Origin: Anseranas semipalmata
Taxonomy: Eukaryota; Chordata; Aves; Anseriformes; Anseranatidae
NCBI GenBank assembly: GCA_013399115.1
Contig: VXAA01003378.1
Location: 219,182 to 283,181 of the forward strand
Direction: 5' to 3'
DNA length: 64,000 nucleotides
Below are positions 13,901 to 25,520 of this stretch, in pieces. Position 1 is the stretch's first letter. Each line of letters begins with the position of its first letter. A program made the translations under genes and the position numbers. Below the pieces are notes generated by a model. That model had not been told where the DNA came from. It saw only the letters and a program-made list of their open reading frames with translations, and did not search any database.

Positions 13901-15244
13901 AGCAATGATGTGCCAGGAATCAGCATTAGGCTTGATCCTTAATTATTATATGCTGTAAAGTTCTAAAACAAATGGAGGGGAAAAAAAACAACAACAATAT
14001 ACTGTTGGCATTTGAAGGTGCTAGAAACATAGCAAGTATTGTAAATACCAGACACTTTTGAGAAATATTTTTGATGCTCCTCTGTTAAATATATCTGCTT
14101 CTTTTCAAAGCCGCACCCGAACTTCAAACAACACAGACAGAATATAACTGTGTTTTTCATTTATTGTCCTGCAATAGTATTTTACCTTGTAAAAGTATGG
14201 TGAGATGCTTTTTAGAATAAAGTATTTTGTCTTTTTATGTTATTAGAAAGATAACAGCTATTGAAAGGATGCTGATCCCCCTTTCTACCTTCTTTTTTTT
14301 GTGGTGAGTCAGAAGAGTCTACAATTTATTAAAACAAAATATCTGATATTAATCATGAGCTCATGAAAGCTTCTCTATAAGATTTAGTCATCAGGAAGAC
14401 TGTTCAGTAGCACTCTGAGTCACAAGCAAAAGCTTTTTTAATGTCTTGTGATTTTTACCAGGTAACAAAAACTGGTGATGAACTGTAATTGTTCCTGCTT
14501 CAGAAAGAGCCTTGTCGGAAAATACTTTGTTTATAGAAAACTATGGGGCATGAGTGGGCTTTAATTCTACTTTTTGGTGTAGCTTCAGGAGTCTGTGTGA
14601 ATGTGATGTGGCTGGAAAATAAAAATTTCTGAATATTTCATTTGTCATTGTTGTAAAAGCTTAGAAGTCAGATGACTGAAAAGCTCTTAGCGTTATACTT
14701 GTCTCTGTGCTTATCTTCTCATTGCAATTGCACTGTCTCCTCTGTGTCTACTCCATGTCTCTGAAACGTCTGCCAGCTTCAAGGCTCTCTTTATTGTTGT
14801 CTAGGGTTCATTACTTTTCAGGTCACATGTAAAATCTTGCGTAACTTTAATTTCTCTTCCTACTCAAGTAATTATTATTATATCCAGAAAATTATATTAA
14901 AAAAATTACTAAGGTGACTAAGTCAAGCACTCAAATTAAAAAACGTTAAAATTAAAGTAGCCCGCACAACCTCCATTTGGATCCCTTGGGCATATGGATT
15001 ATAATGGTCTTCAATTACATCATCACAGATTTTTTTTTACATGGGATCTCTGACTCATTCTGTCAGGGATGGTACTTCCTTAATGAGGAATAGCCAGTAT
15101 TTTGTTCTCTTGCCCTTGTTCAGTGTGTGGACATGCCTTATTGACTTCAAACTATTCAGACCACACTCTTTAAGCAGAAATTATTGATTTTTCTATGCTA
15201 TTTTTTAAATGGAACTCATTAATATAGTGTCAGGCTTTACTTTA
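10928..15244. other. AT-rich single-copy DNA, no supported gene
   Basis: No repeat family or credible gene was recognised apart from short A/T homopolymers and a (GTTT)n stretch near 11190. A 107-codon plus-strand frame at 13547-13870 has no family resemblance or splice context and is within chance expectation. Confidence 0.55.
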
Positions 15245-15340
15245 TATTCACAAAATCCTCATTAGGTTAAGGGATTTTATTATCTCCATTTTACAGATGG
15301 GTAATGGCCATGCAGAGAAATTAAGCTTAAATGTACTCAC
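15245..15340 (+). mobile_element. MIR-like ancient SINE fragment
   Basis: The segment around TATCTCCATTTTACAGATGG, followed by a gap and GCAGAGAAATTAAGC, matches the conserved 3' part of MIR (the L2-shared end: CCCATTTTACAGATGAGGAAACTGAGGC...AGAGGTTAAG). It is strongly diverged, as expected for an amniote-age relic. Recognition is from memory of the MIR consensus and was not searched. Confidence 0.55.
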
Positions 15341-16008
15341 TAGCTTTGGGTGCCCAATTTTGGGTGTCTGTAACCTCTTATTCTTCAGTCTGCTTGGCAG
15401 TGTTTAAATCTATACACATTCAGGCTATGGGCTCTGGTAAATTCTCTGTTTTGAATACTCAGGAATTTGGCTCAGGATCTGTAGTGGAAGAAAAATAGAA
15501 AACAAAGATTTAAGAAGTAGGAAAAGAAAGCCTTTAAAAAGTCATTATAAAGTATGGAATAAATCATTTCCACAGGGCCTCTAAGGAAAAGGCTAGCATC
15601 TAATCCAGATCTGTAGTGCAGATAAAGCTGCCTTATTTTTGTTTCTGAAGCTCCTTCATCCATTCGCTGTATATTCAACAAGAAGTAAACAGATTGTATA
15701 AGGAGCATATATAACTATACAATGTTAGTATAAGAGTACTGATGAGAGAGTACCATGAGAGTATAAGATTGATTTCCTGAAATAAAAAAGGGAAGATTAA
15801 ATGATGACAGCAAGTAGTTTAATAGCAGATAAGTACAATGAGATTGAAGTTTAATAGTAGACATTATCTACTATCAATTTTTCTCTTGCTTTAATTTTGA
15901 AATTTTGATTTTATATAAATTTTTAAATAAGGTTGTAACTATGGTTGGGATGGAAGGGTTTATTATATTTATATTTATTGATTACATTAATATCAAATAA
16001 CAATCAGT

Positions 16009-16028
16009 GTATATATATATATATATAC
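16009..16028. repeat. (TA)n microsatellite
   Basis: About nine TA units in an AT-rich background. Confidence 0.9.
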
Positions 16029-16159
16029 ATTTTTGACACATTTTCAAAGAAGGAACAGAAGAGCTTCCCACCATGTCTCATAACCACTACCCAGCTCACC
16101 AACGGTACTGAAGTCTTATTTCGCAGCAGAGACCTCTGGCCTTTGAGCTAGCAGAGCAG

Positions 16160-17338
16160 GATGCAATGCCAGGGGGTTTCATTCTCCGGGTGTATTGATT
16201 CTTAGGCAGTTGTGAACAATGTGTGTTGTTGGAAGGGTTCGCACATCCTCAGTGCTGATGGAGGACACAGGAGTATCAGGTTTCACTGGTGTATCTGGAG
16301 GGATTCTCGCCATAATTAGAAGGTTAAAGGTACCATGTACTGACTTTGCCATTCCCTTGCTTCACCCTCATCTGAATTTCAGCTTCATTCCCCCACAGCC
16401 TACCTTGGTTCTTACTCACCAGTTCCCTGCCCACTTCCTTTATCATTCTCAGGATTTCTTCCCATAGCTCCCATTTACATGTGTTCCCCCTCCAGGATCA
16501 AAATTTTGATTCTCTGTATTTGAACTGGGCAACATTTCCTTTGATATGATGCATAGATAACAGAGGACAGTGACATTGCAAGCACAAGACAGGCCTTTTA
16601 TCCCCTTGCTATGGGTGGGATGTAGAAATGTTTCTTTCAGTAAGATTATCTGATTGATAACCTTGTCAAATGGGATACTAAAACAAAAGGGGGAAGTCAT
16701 AGACAAAGTATACAGAGACACAAACCTGACTGGCAAAGCAAACCTAACAGAGACAAAATCAGGAAACAAACCTTGTCAGTCACAGTAAATTGATAGGCTA
16801 TTAAGAAAATGCAGGCAAACCAGGACTTTGCCAATGATAAGGATACAAGCCTGAGTGTTCAATATGGTGATGGTGGGGTCAATGTGATTATGCAAACTGA
16901 TGATGGAAAGTGCAGAGGAAGGGAATTGCATATGGAACAAAGGAGGAGTAGACAGAAAGGGAGATAAAAGGGACTGGTTTTGTGTAAAATGGGGCCGGTC
17001 AGTGCACTTTTCTGACCAAGCCCTGTGCCAGATAACTGCAATCTGTCCTGCTTTATTGTTAAATCCTTTCTTAACTATCTGTCTGCATAATTTTACTCCC
17101 TATCCTGTGTGTAAGTGCTGAGAGATCTGAGTGCCAAACAGTGGAGGTGACTGGCTTGAGTGGGTATGGGGCCACTGGATATGTGCTCAGCGTCAGTGCT
17201 GGCTGAACCTGTAGACAAGGAACCAGCAGCTGCCACATCTCTCAGCCAGGACAAGACCCCTGGTCCTCAGGCTAGGCTCCAGCAACTAGGCAGGAGGGGT
17301 TCCTGGGCTGGAGCTGATGGAGGAGGTGTTCCCCTTAA
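16160..17338 (+). mobile_element. Possible LTR-derived sequence (boundaries unknown)
   Basis: The block is richer in G+C than its surroundings and abuts a CR1. Around 16960 is a TATA-like GAGATAAAAGGGACTGG. It is followed about 100 bp later by a T-rich segment with TTTATTGTTAAATCC and TTTTACTCCCTATCC, an order reminiscent of the U3-R-U5 of an avian retroviral LTR. I could not define TG...CA ends or a target duplication, and no gag, pol or env remnant is seen. It could instead be single-copy sequence or part of another repeat. Confidence 0.3.
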
Positions 17339-18050
17339 CAGCACCCTCATAAGTTTGCAGATGACACCAAGTTGGGCAGGAGCGTTGATCTGCTCGAGAG
17401 TAGGAATGCTCTGCAGGAAGATCTGGATAGGCTGGACTGGTGGGCTGAGGCCAACTGCATGAAGTTTAACAAGGCCAAGTGCCGGGTCCTGCACTTGGGG
17501 CACAACAACCCCAGGCAGAGCTACAGGCTGGGGGATGAGTGGCTNACTGTGTTCAGTTTTGGGCCCCTCACTACAGGAGGGACATAGAGGTGCTGGAGCG
17601 TGTCCAAAGAAGAGCAATGAAGCTGGTGAGGGGTCTGGAGAACAAGTCCTACAAGGAGTGGCTGAGGGAGCTGGGATTGTTTAGCCTGGAGAAGAGGAGG
17701 CTCAGGGGTGACCTTATCGCTCTCTACAGGTACCTTAAAGGAGGCTGTAGCAAGGTGGGGATCAGTCTCTTTTCCCAACCATGAAGTAATAAGACAAGAG
17801 GGAATGGGCTTAAGATGTGCCAGTTGAGGTTTAGGTTGGATATTAGGAAAAGTTTCTTCACTGAAAGGGTTGTGAAGTGTTAGAACAGGCTGCCCAGGGA
17901 AGTTGCTGGGTCACCATCCCTGGAAATATTCAGAAGACATATAGATGTGGTACTTAGGGACATGGTTTAGTGATAGACTTGGCAGTGCTAGATTAACGGT
18001 TGGACTTGATGATCTTAGAGTTTTTTTCCAACCTAAATGATTCTGTGATT
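17339..18050 (+). mobile_element. CR1 LINE, 5'-truncated, internal deletion at an N
   Basis: The homology begins in the palm of the reverse transcriptase: a KFADDTKLG block lies at 17351-17377, carrying the catalytic FADD (17354-17365). It runs through [15 protein letters not shown] to YRLGDE, and then jumps at an N (17545) to [11 protein letters not shown]1's late RT region. Compared with the 54-kb copy in this window, roughly 65 residues are missing and the frame changes across the N. Downstream are EKRRLRGDL, the 3' UTR and a final AATGATTCTGTGATT. The 3' UTR (GCTAGATTAACGGTTGGAC) differs from that of the 54-kb copy, so another CR1 subfamily is likely. It is not functional. Confidence 0.93.
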
Positions 18051-18493
18051 TTAGGAAGAGTAGATTGGACAGAGAGATGTAATTTTCAACCATTAAAACA
18101 GTAACCCAACCTACTGCTTGGCACAAGCATTATGTGCAGGACTAATGAATCCAATTATTAATGTGAAAGCTTTTTGTACTATTTATTTTCCAGGTTACAA
18201 CGTCTATACTTGATAATCTTTAGAAATATTGTGTGATTGTAAACAAAATGATGAGAAATTTCAAGACAAATGAATATGTGATATTCCTTGTCTTATTTAT
18301 ATATTGTTTGCTTCAAATTCCTATTTAAGATCATAATATGATTGGGAAAAAATCCATTACGCTTATCCAGGCATGGGTGGAATTCAAATTTTTAAATATC
18401 GGTTGTGCAGGATTATATATAATGTTCTTTACTGTATGTAGCTGCAGTAGAAAAAAATAGCAGAATCACTTCCTCATGACTATTGAAAACAAT

Positions 18494-18540
18494 GGGGAAA
18501 CTCTATTTCCTACATGCTTTCATATGTAGAGTTTTTCCCC
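18494..18540. repeat. Inverted repeat able to form a hairpin
   Basis: The arms GGGGAAACTCTA and TAGAGTTTTTCCCC pair over 12 bp with a two-base T bulge around a loop of about 21 nt. The size resembles a short structured RNA or a decayed transposon terminus, but no supporting context exists. Confidence 0.5.
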
Positions 18541-21500
18541 AATGTAACACTTGCTCAAAATATTATAGTTTAATGTCAACTTTATTTTTTTTTTCAATAA
18601 ACAGTAAAAATGATCTCTACAGTAACTGGTAGTTCAAGCACTAAGGTTATTTGAGAAAATTGAATTGTGCTGGGGGGAAACTGTGGTTATGAAGTGTACA
18701 GTGCCTGCAAACAAACAGAAAAAGATGCATATTCCCTCAGCAAAAGCTACTTCCAGAGAACAGAGAATGTCAATAAGTAGGCGTATGAGGTGGCTATAGC
18801 AAATAGTGCAGACAGAGGAGGAGAACCAGATGTTGCAATGCTGGGACACTGCATCGAAGACCAATGTGTTACATTGAAATAAGCAGTTTTCCTGCTTCAG
18901 CTGACCATGCATAGCGCAGTGTACAGTTGGAATTTATAATGCCATAGCATCTGCTTCTATATGAGGCTTTAATTTTACTTTTCAGACAGATATAATCTCA
19001 AATCTTTTTTTTTTTTTTTTCCTTTTGATAACTCGGATGTGCTTGACAGAAGAAAAAAAGGCTGCAGTGTTGTCAAGATCTCTAAGTACAATCCTTTGGT
19101 GATGAAAGAGACCCCAGAAATTACATATAGTATTCTGCAGTGAAAACATAAAGCATTGCTTTCCTGCCTGCTGTACCCCAGTCATTTTCTCTTCTTGACA
19201 CAAGATGGAGAATGGGGAACAAAGAGTAGTCAGAAAGGTAAAAGGAAAGGCATTTCTTTTACTGTTGGAGCAAGTCACAAAATAATGGACATTTTTCAGA
19301 GCTGAAGTTAGTTGCTTTGATTGTATTTTTGAACTTCAGGGCATATAAAACTCTTAAACAAATTCAAACCAAAATCATTTTGTGCAAATTTTGTTTTGTC
19401 ACAAAAACCTTGTCTTTTCCAAAACTGTTTTTCCTGGCTAATACTTAAAAGAAGTTATATATTTATATGCACACTCTTCCACTATATGTATCTATGTACC
19501 TGCTCTCCTGGAAGAAAGATAAGCTGTATGTTGAGATTTTTAATGTATTGACAGATAGTCAGGAAATCAAAAATTATGAATACACTTTAATACAGTTTTC
19601 ATGCCTGCAGGTTTGACCACAATGAATAAACCGTGATGTTTGTTTAGTTTTCTGTGGTTTCCAATAGTCCTCCCAGGCTATGGCAGCTTAGTCTTTTTAA
19701 TAATTTTACTTTGCCTTTGGAGAAAAGCCTGCTGCATATACTGATTCCACAAATGAATGTACAAATATTAAAAGGGGAAAGGGAATTTATACCTGCGTCA
19801 ATCAATTAGATTGATCTAATTACATTATAGAATCAAATAAAATCATTTCTCCGGAAACCAGACCACTAAATTTCATGCGTAATTGTATATCCATTTTGCA
19901 AAAATAAACCAATTATGTCATTGGTATATTCACATAGAATGTGATTGAAGGTCCCAGCCTTTTAGTAAACACATACATCGTATTGAAAGGTACAGGCTTT
20001 TTGCTTCTCAGTACCAGGTTGGCTGTACACACCAGTGATTTCCTATATTTCTTCCTCTTCAGATCTCTTGCATGCAATCTTTCTATCACCTTCTTTTTCA
20101 GGGAATCCTTGCAGCCTTTCCCACCCATCTCCTTTGCTGACAATTTACTCTGTCTTGCTAGAGTACCAGATACAACCATACTCTTTGCTTTGTCTGTAGT
20201 TCTCCCATCTCAACTCAATTCTTCAGTGGTTCTGTCTTTTTCCAGCAACTTTTTAAAGTACACGTTTTGTTCTGCTAATCCTGTAAGGCCTCAATTTATC
20301 TGTAATCGTGACAGATTCTTTTTTCATCATTACTTATTTGTTTGTTCTTCCTCCTTACTTATTCATCTTTCCACCCAATAGAGGAACGAACCCAAAAAGC
20401 ATTGTGGTGTGAAGCCTGAATGTGCAAAGCAAGGCTTCTGTGTCACTGTGCTGCAGAATACCATGATGAACTCCAAGGTCAAATGCTCAGTGGAGCAAGT
20501 ATAGGTGAAAGAAGATATACAGTCCTTCCTGCATAGAAAAGTCTAGGGTTTGCCTGTGCCAGTTAGAAAGAAGTTTCACAAAACATCAGAAAGGCAAGTA
20601 GCCCAAAGTAGTTTTATTTCTCTTATCTTGGTAGTCAATGTTTTTCAAAGAGGGTAATACTCTCTGTCAACAACACAACAGTAACTTTTAATGTCTACAT
20701 CAGCTGTGTGATCTTTCGTTCTTTTGCTGGAAGAGTAATCCATTAGATTTTTACTGTCTTAAACAATATGTTTACTTCCATCCTCCGGCTATCCTTTCTC
20801 ATTTTGTCAGGTAGGACAGGAAAACAGGAAAAAAAAAAAAAAGTAATTAACTCTGGCTAAGATAGGCTATTTTCTCATATTTCCTGCAGAGACATGTTAC
20901 AAACTAAAGAAGAATCAATCCTCAGCTGCAAAAGTACTCTTCTACCTTTCACAGTTTCTACAGATTTGCTCCTTATTCCCTTTCAGCAATACACTTAGTT
21001 GTTTTTGCTGAGACAGTAATATTAAAGCTGAAATTAGACTTGAAAAAAAAATTAGACTGTAGGCCAAGTGGAAGAAAACTGATTGAAATCAGCTTAGAGG
21101 AGGAGAGGTTTAAGTTGATAGTCTGTGTTCAGTCAATGTGGTTCAGCAAATGACTAGAGCTGTATAAAAGAAAAGAGTAAGCAGTCAGAAATATGAGAAA
21201 ACCAGGAAAATGTGGAGGATGAAGCAAAACTGGAACAGAAAATGTGATGTGTGTGTTGAACAGGTGAAGGAGAAAGGGACATATGAGAGTCTGAATGATT
21301 AATAATTAACAGATATGAAAACAACCTTAGGAAAGAGATGTTGTGATTCTAAGAGTTCAGTGCTATACTAAATGTTACAGATATTAGGGAAAAGGCTAAG
21401 CCCTCAGGAATCAGAACAACACTATACAGCTGGTAATTTCACGACCTCTCTATCACTGACTAGAAACGATTATCTTTGCTAAAATAATTTTATCACTAAG

Positions 21501-24500
21501 TCTTGACTCCTGAAAGATTTCTATGGAAATTAAAATAAAAAGAACTCCAGAACAACCATCCTGAAAATGGATTACTGGACAAGCAACAAGGAGATGTCAT
21601 TTAATCACCATTTAGTAAAAGAAATGTTACTGTCATCTTGTAGGAAGCACTGTTGAACTGAACTTATTTTCAGGCATGGAAAACAAGTCTTCTGAGGATG
21701 CCCAATTGTAAGCACAATAGTAGACTTTAGATTTACTTGTCTTTACCAGATAACTTTACATATGCGAACTACATGTTAAGAAGATAAAACAAGAGAATAC
21801 ACCAGAAAATATTTGTTATAACTGCACTAAAGTCACTAATTTAGACTACAGTAATTTAATACATGGTTTAGTCATAGAACTAGGTTAGACTGCTGTTGGC
21901 TACTTAATGCCGTAATTTATTATTCAGCTCACTTCCCTTTGGTCTATATAGGATATGAACAATGTTTAAAAACTGATTGTCTAACATATGATTAATAAAT
22001 TTTAATTGCCAGCGTATTTTTTTATTATCAAAACAAAACTAAGGAATATATTCATGACTGAAGCCTCTGAAAAAAATGCTAGTATTAGGGAGCATTGTTC
22101 AGGAATGAGTTATGAAAAGTTATCCATTGGGGTCATCATTCTAAACTCAATAACTTTTTATAACTGAATTTTACTAGGTGAGTTGGAGGACTTGGTCACC
22201 TTAAGTATTTTTCTAATTTTTCTATAACCGTTGTTCATTTCCCATAAGACATTTTTCCACATAAAGAACTGCAGATGAAAGTCAGCAGAGCCTTGGGCCT
22301 GGCTTGCACCCAAAAGAACCATCCTTCTTGGAAAACAGGTGATCATTGTCATGGGTACTTGTCTCCCACTACCTTTTCTGAAGAAACTACAAAAGCATCA
22401 AGGTCAGACTTGGCCTTGATAGTGCTAGACACAGTGCTCCTCCAGTTTCAGTCTAATTAACCAATCAGTGATTTTCAGAGAACAGTAAGAATCTCCTAAT
22501 GACCAGAAATTGGGAGGGACTGTGGCTCTGAATCTAGAGCATTAATGAGAATATCAGGCCAAGTTCTTGTTCTGGATAGAATGGCTTTATGTTGTAGCCA
22601 TCAAGGGAGTTAGTTATTTTGCTTTACACTACTAGAGGATCTGACCTCATGGTACAAGAGGATATGGAAAAGTTCAGTTCTAGTCCTTCCTGCATCCCCC
22701 CCACCCATGCCAATCTGAATAAGGTAGTGAATGAACTACTGATACCTATACATACATGCAGCTAGCTATCAAGTTTTTATATCATCCAATCCATCTGCAA
22801 AAAATGGTGGATGCCCATTTGGTAAATTGCTTGAATGTCCAGACTGTTTTCTCTAGGTGTCACCTTTAACTCCTCTACTGTTTGTTATGTAGCTGTATCT
22901 TTAATTCACCTACATCAGAAAATAATGTGATATTAACGTAGGTGTGAGATACAAGAAATATAAAATGATCTGAATTTAGGAAATTCCTGTTATGTTGTCA
23001 ATGATCTTAGGATGCAAATAGTAAGAAAGACTGATCACTAGAGGTGAGGAACGGTTGAGTGATTCTTTCAAATGAGATACAATATGTCTTTCACTGTATA
23101 GTCTCCTTCCCAGGAAGCTCACAAAGGATGGTAAGTGAAATTCCACCACATACAGTGGACTTTGTCATATTTCATTATAAAAATGTAGGAAGATTTGCAT
23201 TATTACTTCACTATCCCTGAAAATTTGTTCTTTTACTAGACTGTGTAAAGTCATTGTGGTGGAAGATGAGGTTGCTGCTTCAGTGCTCAAGCTGTGGTCT
23301 CTAAGAGAAAGATGTACAATGAAGTTATGCAGATGAAAAACAGTGCTTGACATTCATTATTTTCCTATTTATAGCTGAAGCATATCCTAGTACATAGCAA
23401 ATTATTGCTTTCTGAGATATAATTTATAGTATTGTCAGTGGTTCTAACTTTAACCTGTGTTTATCATTAGTTCTCATTTTCATTTACAATGCTGCTCTTA
23501 CTGTTTTCCTTCTCATTTGCTATATCTTTTGATAAATTAGATGACAGACTCTTTGGGGCAGTAGCCGTATTTTGCTGAATGTTCTCTGCTATGAGATAAG
23601 ACCTGCTTTGGATTTGGCTGAATGTTTGCTGACACTCTAAAAAGAAAATAAATAGCTTCAGAACTTCATTGTGTTCCTTATACACAAAATATTAAGTAAT
23701 GGTTTACTGGGGAACTGGTCAAAGTAAAAGCAAAGGGAATTTCTTATTTTCCAGTGCCAGTGTAACTAGACGTGCAGAGGCACAAAATCTCTTGGTTTGA
23801 ATCAAGTTAGTTGATGTCTCTGCCATCATTAATATAATATCAATGTATGATATTATACTCCTTAAATGTATGGGAAAAGCCCCCCTGATTTAGACCTAAT
23901 TAGACCTTGCACAGTGTCTGTCCCCCCACCACTTTTTTTTTTTGTTTCGCTGAAAACACCATATTGTATTTGCACAGCTGAGTCTCTCCTGCCAATAAAC
24001 AGCAGGCGTGCTGACACCTTACCACAGGTCACTGGGGATCCAGTTTCTTGAATGGATTTGAATTTCCTGTTGGCTGATCAAAATACTGATGTTGTCAAAA
24101 GCGGAATATGGATGTGCACGTTTTGCAGCTCTTACTTATCATGGGGTGTTTCACATGAAATGAGAAGCAGAGCAGAGTTAGTCATGTGAGAATCTCTCCT
24201 GCTTTCCCTCTATGCTTCGCTGCTTCTTGTCTCCAACTGTGAAAGCTATACATAGCCTTTGAACACACAGAGTGAAGTGCTGAAATAATAAAAGATAAAC
24301 TCTTAATAAGTGAAAATGTGGAGACAACTAGCAAATGTGAAGCCTTATTTTCGTAAATTATAGGTTTGAATGGGATATACTGGATTTTTTTATTCTATTA
24401 TATAGGCAAATACTGCTGATGTTCTTTACTCATGAAAACTTTTTTTTTTTAAATGCTAACAACATACAAGCTTGTGGAATGGAGCATTTTTTAGAATGCT

Positions 24501-24744
24501 GTAAGGCACAATATAAACCAATCTGCAAGTCATTGCAAATAAAAAAGACACTTAGAGCTCATCTTTTCTTTATTTCTTTGTCTGTAACCTCAGAATTGTA
24601 TTTGCCAGTTCACCATGCTGGAGACCTTAGTAGATGTGGAATTCTTTAGGCCAGTGTCTGTAGTAAAAATAGGTAGCATGAAAATTTAGGAAATATTTTT
24701 GGAGGGAGGTGTAAAGGCTTTTTGTAGCAGGACAGAAATCAACT

Positions 24745-24770
24745 GGGGGAAAGGGAAGGAAAGGGAAGGG
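24745..24770. repeat. GGGAAA-type purine repeat
   Basis: Short G/A-only run built from GGGAAGGAAA-like units. Confidence 0.8.
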
Positions 24771-25024
24771 CAATACTCTGAAAGAGTGTATTTGACCAGT
24801 AATTTAAAATAGGTGTGTTTTCATGTTGTGCCGTTCTTTTAACTGAAGTAAAATTCTGCAAGAAGGATGCTTTGAGATAAAGAGTTAAGTTTCACTTTGA
24901 AAATATTGGAACAGAATATTCAAATGTCTGTTGAACATGTGAAATGAATATTTGACATTTCATATTTTTCCACATCCTTTTTGTCTAACAGAACCAAAGT
25001 TCATGTCTGAGACATAACATATAC

Positions 25025-25049
25025 CATATATATATATAAATATATATAC
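25025..25049. repeat. TA-rich microsatellite
   Basis: TA dinucleotides with one AAA interruption. Confidence 0.85.
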
Positions 25050-25410
25050 AATTTAAGCTAATCCAAGAGAGTTTCCATCCTTTAGTTTTAGATATAAAGA
25101 AACAGATTTCTTTTTTTCTGTACTTAATGAGTTGGGTAAAATGAAAAGCCATTTATGCAGCTTTTGAAATCAGTAGGCCTATACACACCTCACTTTTACA
25201 CACAGACATAGCTAAAAGCAAAGGATTTTCTTGTTGTGAATGGGATTTAAACTGTTTTACTTAATTAAAATATATTTCAATGACATTGCCAACAGTAATA
25301 TCAAATAGTGCCAATTCAGTTTTGTATTATTGACTATCATTAGTCTTAATCACAACTTAATTTAATGTGGTTTATTAAAGAAATAATAATGGATTTTTTT
25401 TTAAATATTC

Positions 25411-25520
25411 TTTACAATAAAAGTATTATATACTTTTATATACTATATATGTATAGTAATAGTATATAGTTTTATATACTATATATATAGTAAATATACT
25501 TTTACAATAAAAGCATTATA
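25411..25520. repeat. 20-bp direct repeats flanking AT palindromes
   Basis: The 20-mers at 25411-25430 and 25501-25520 (TTTACAATAAAAG[T/C]ATTATA) differ at one base. Between them are TA-rich inverted repeats, including the perfect 16-bp palindrome TACTATATATATAGTA at 25477-25492. It could be a template-switching or palindrome-associated duplication. No transposon family is recognised. Confidence 0.75.
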
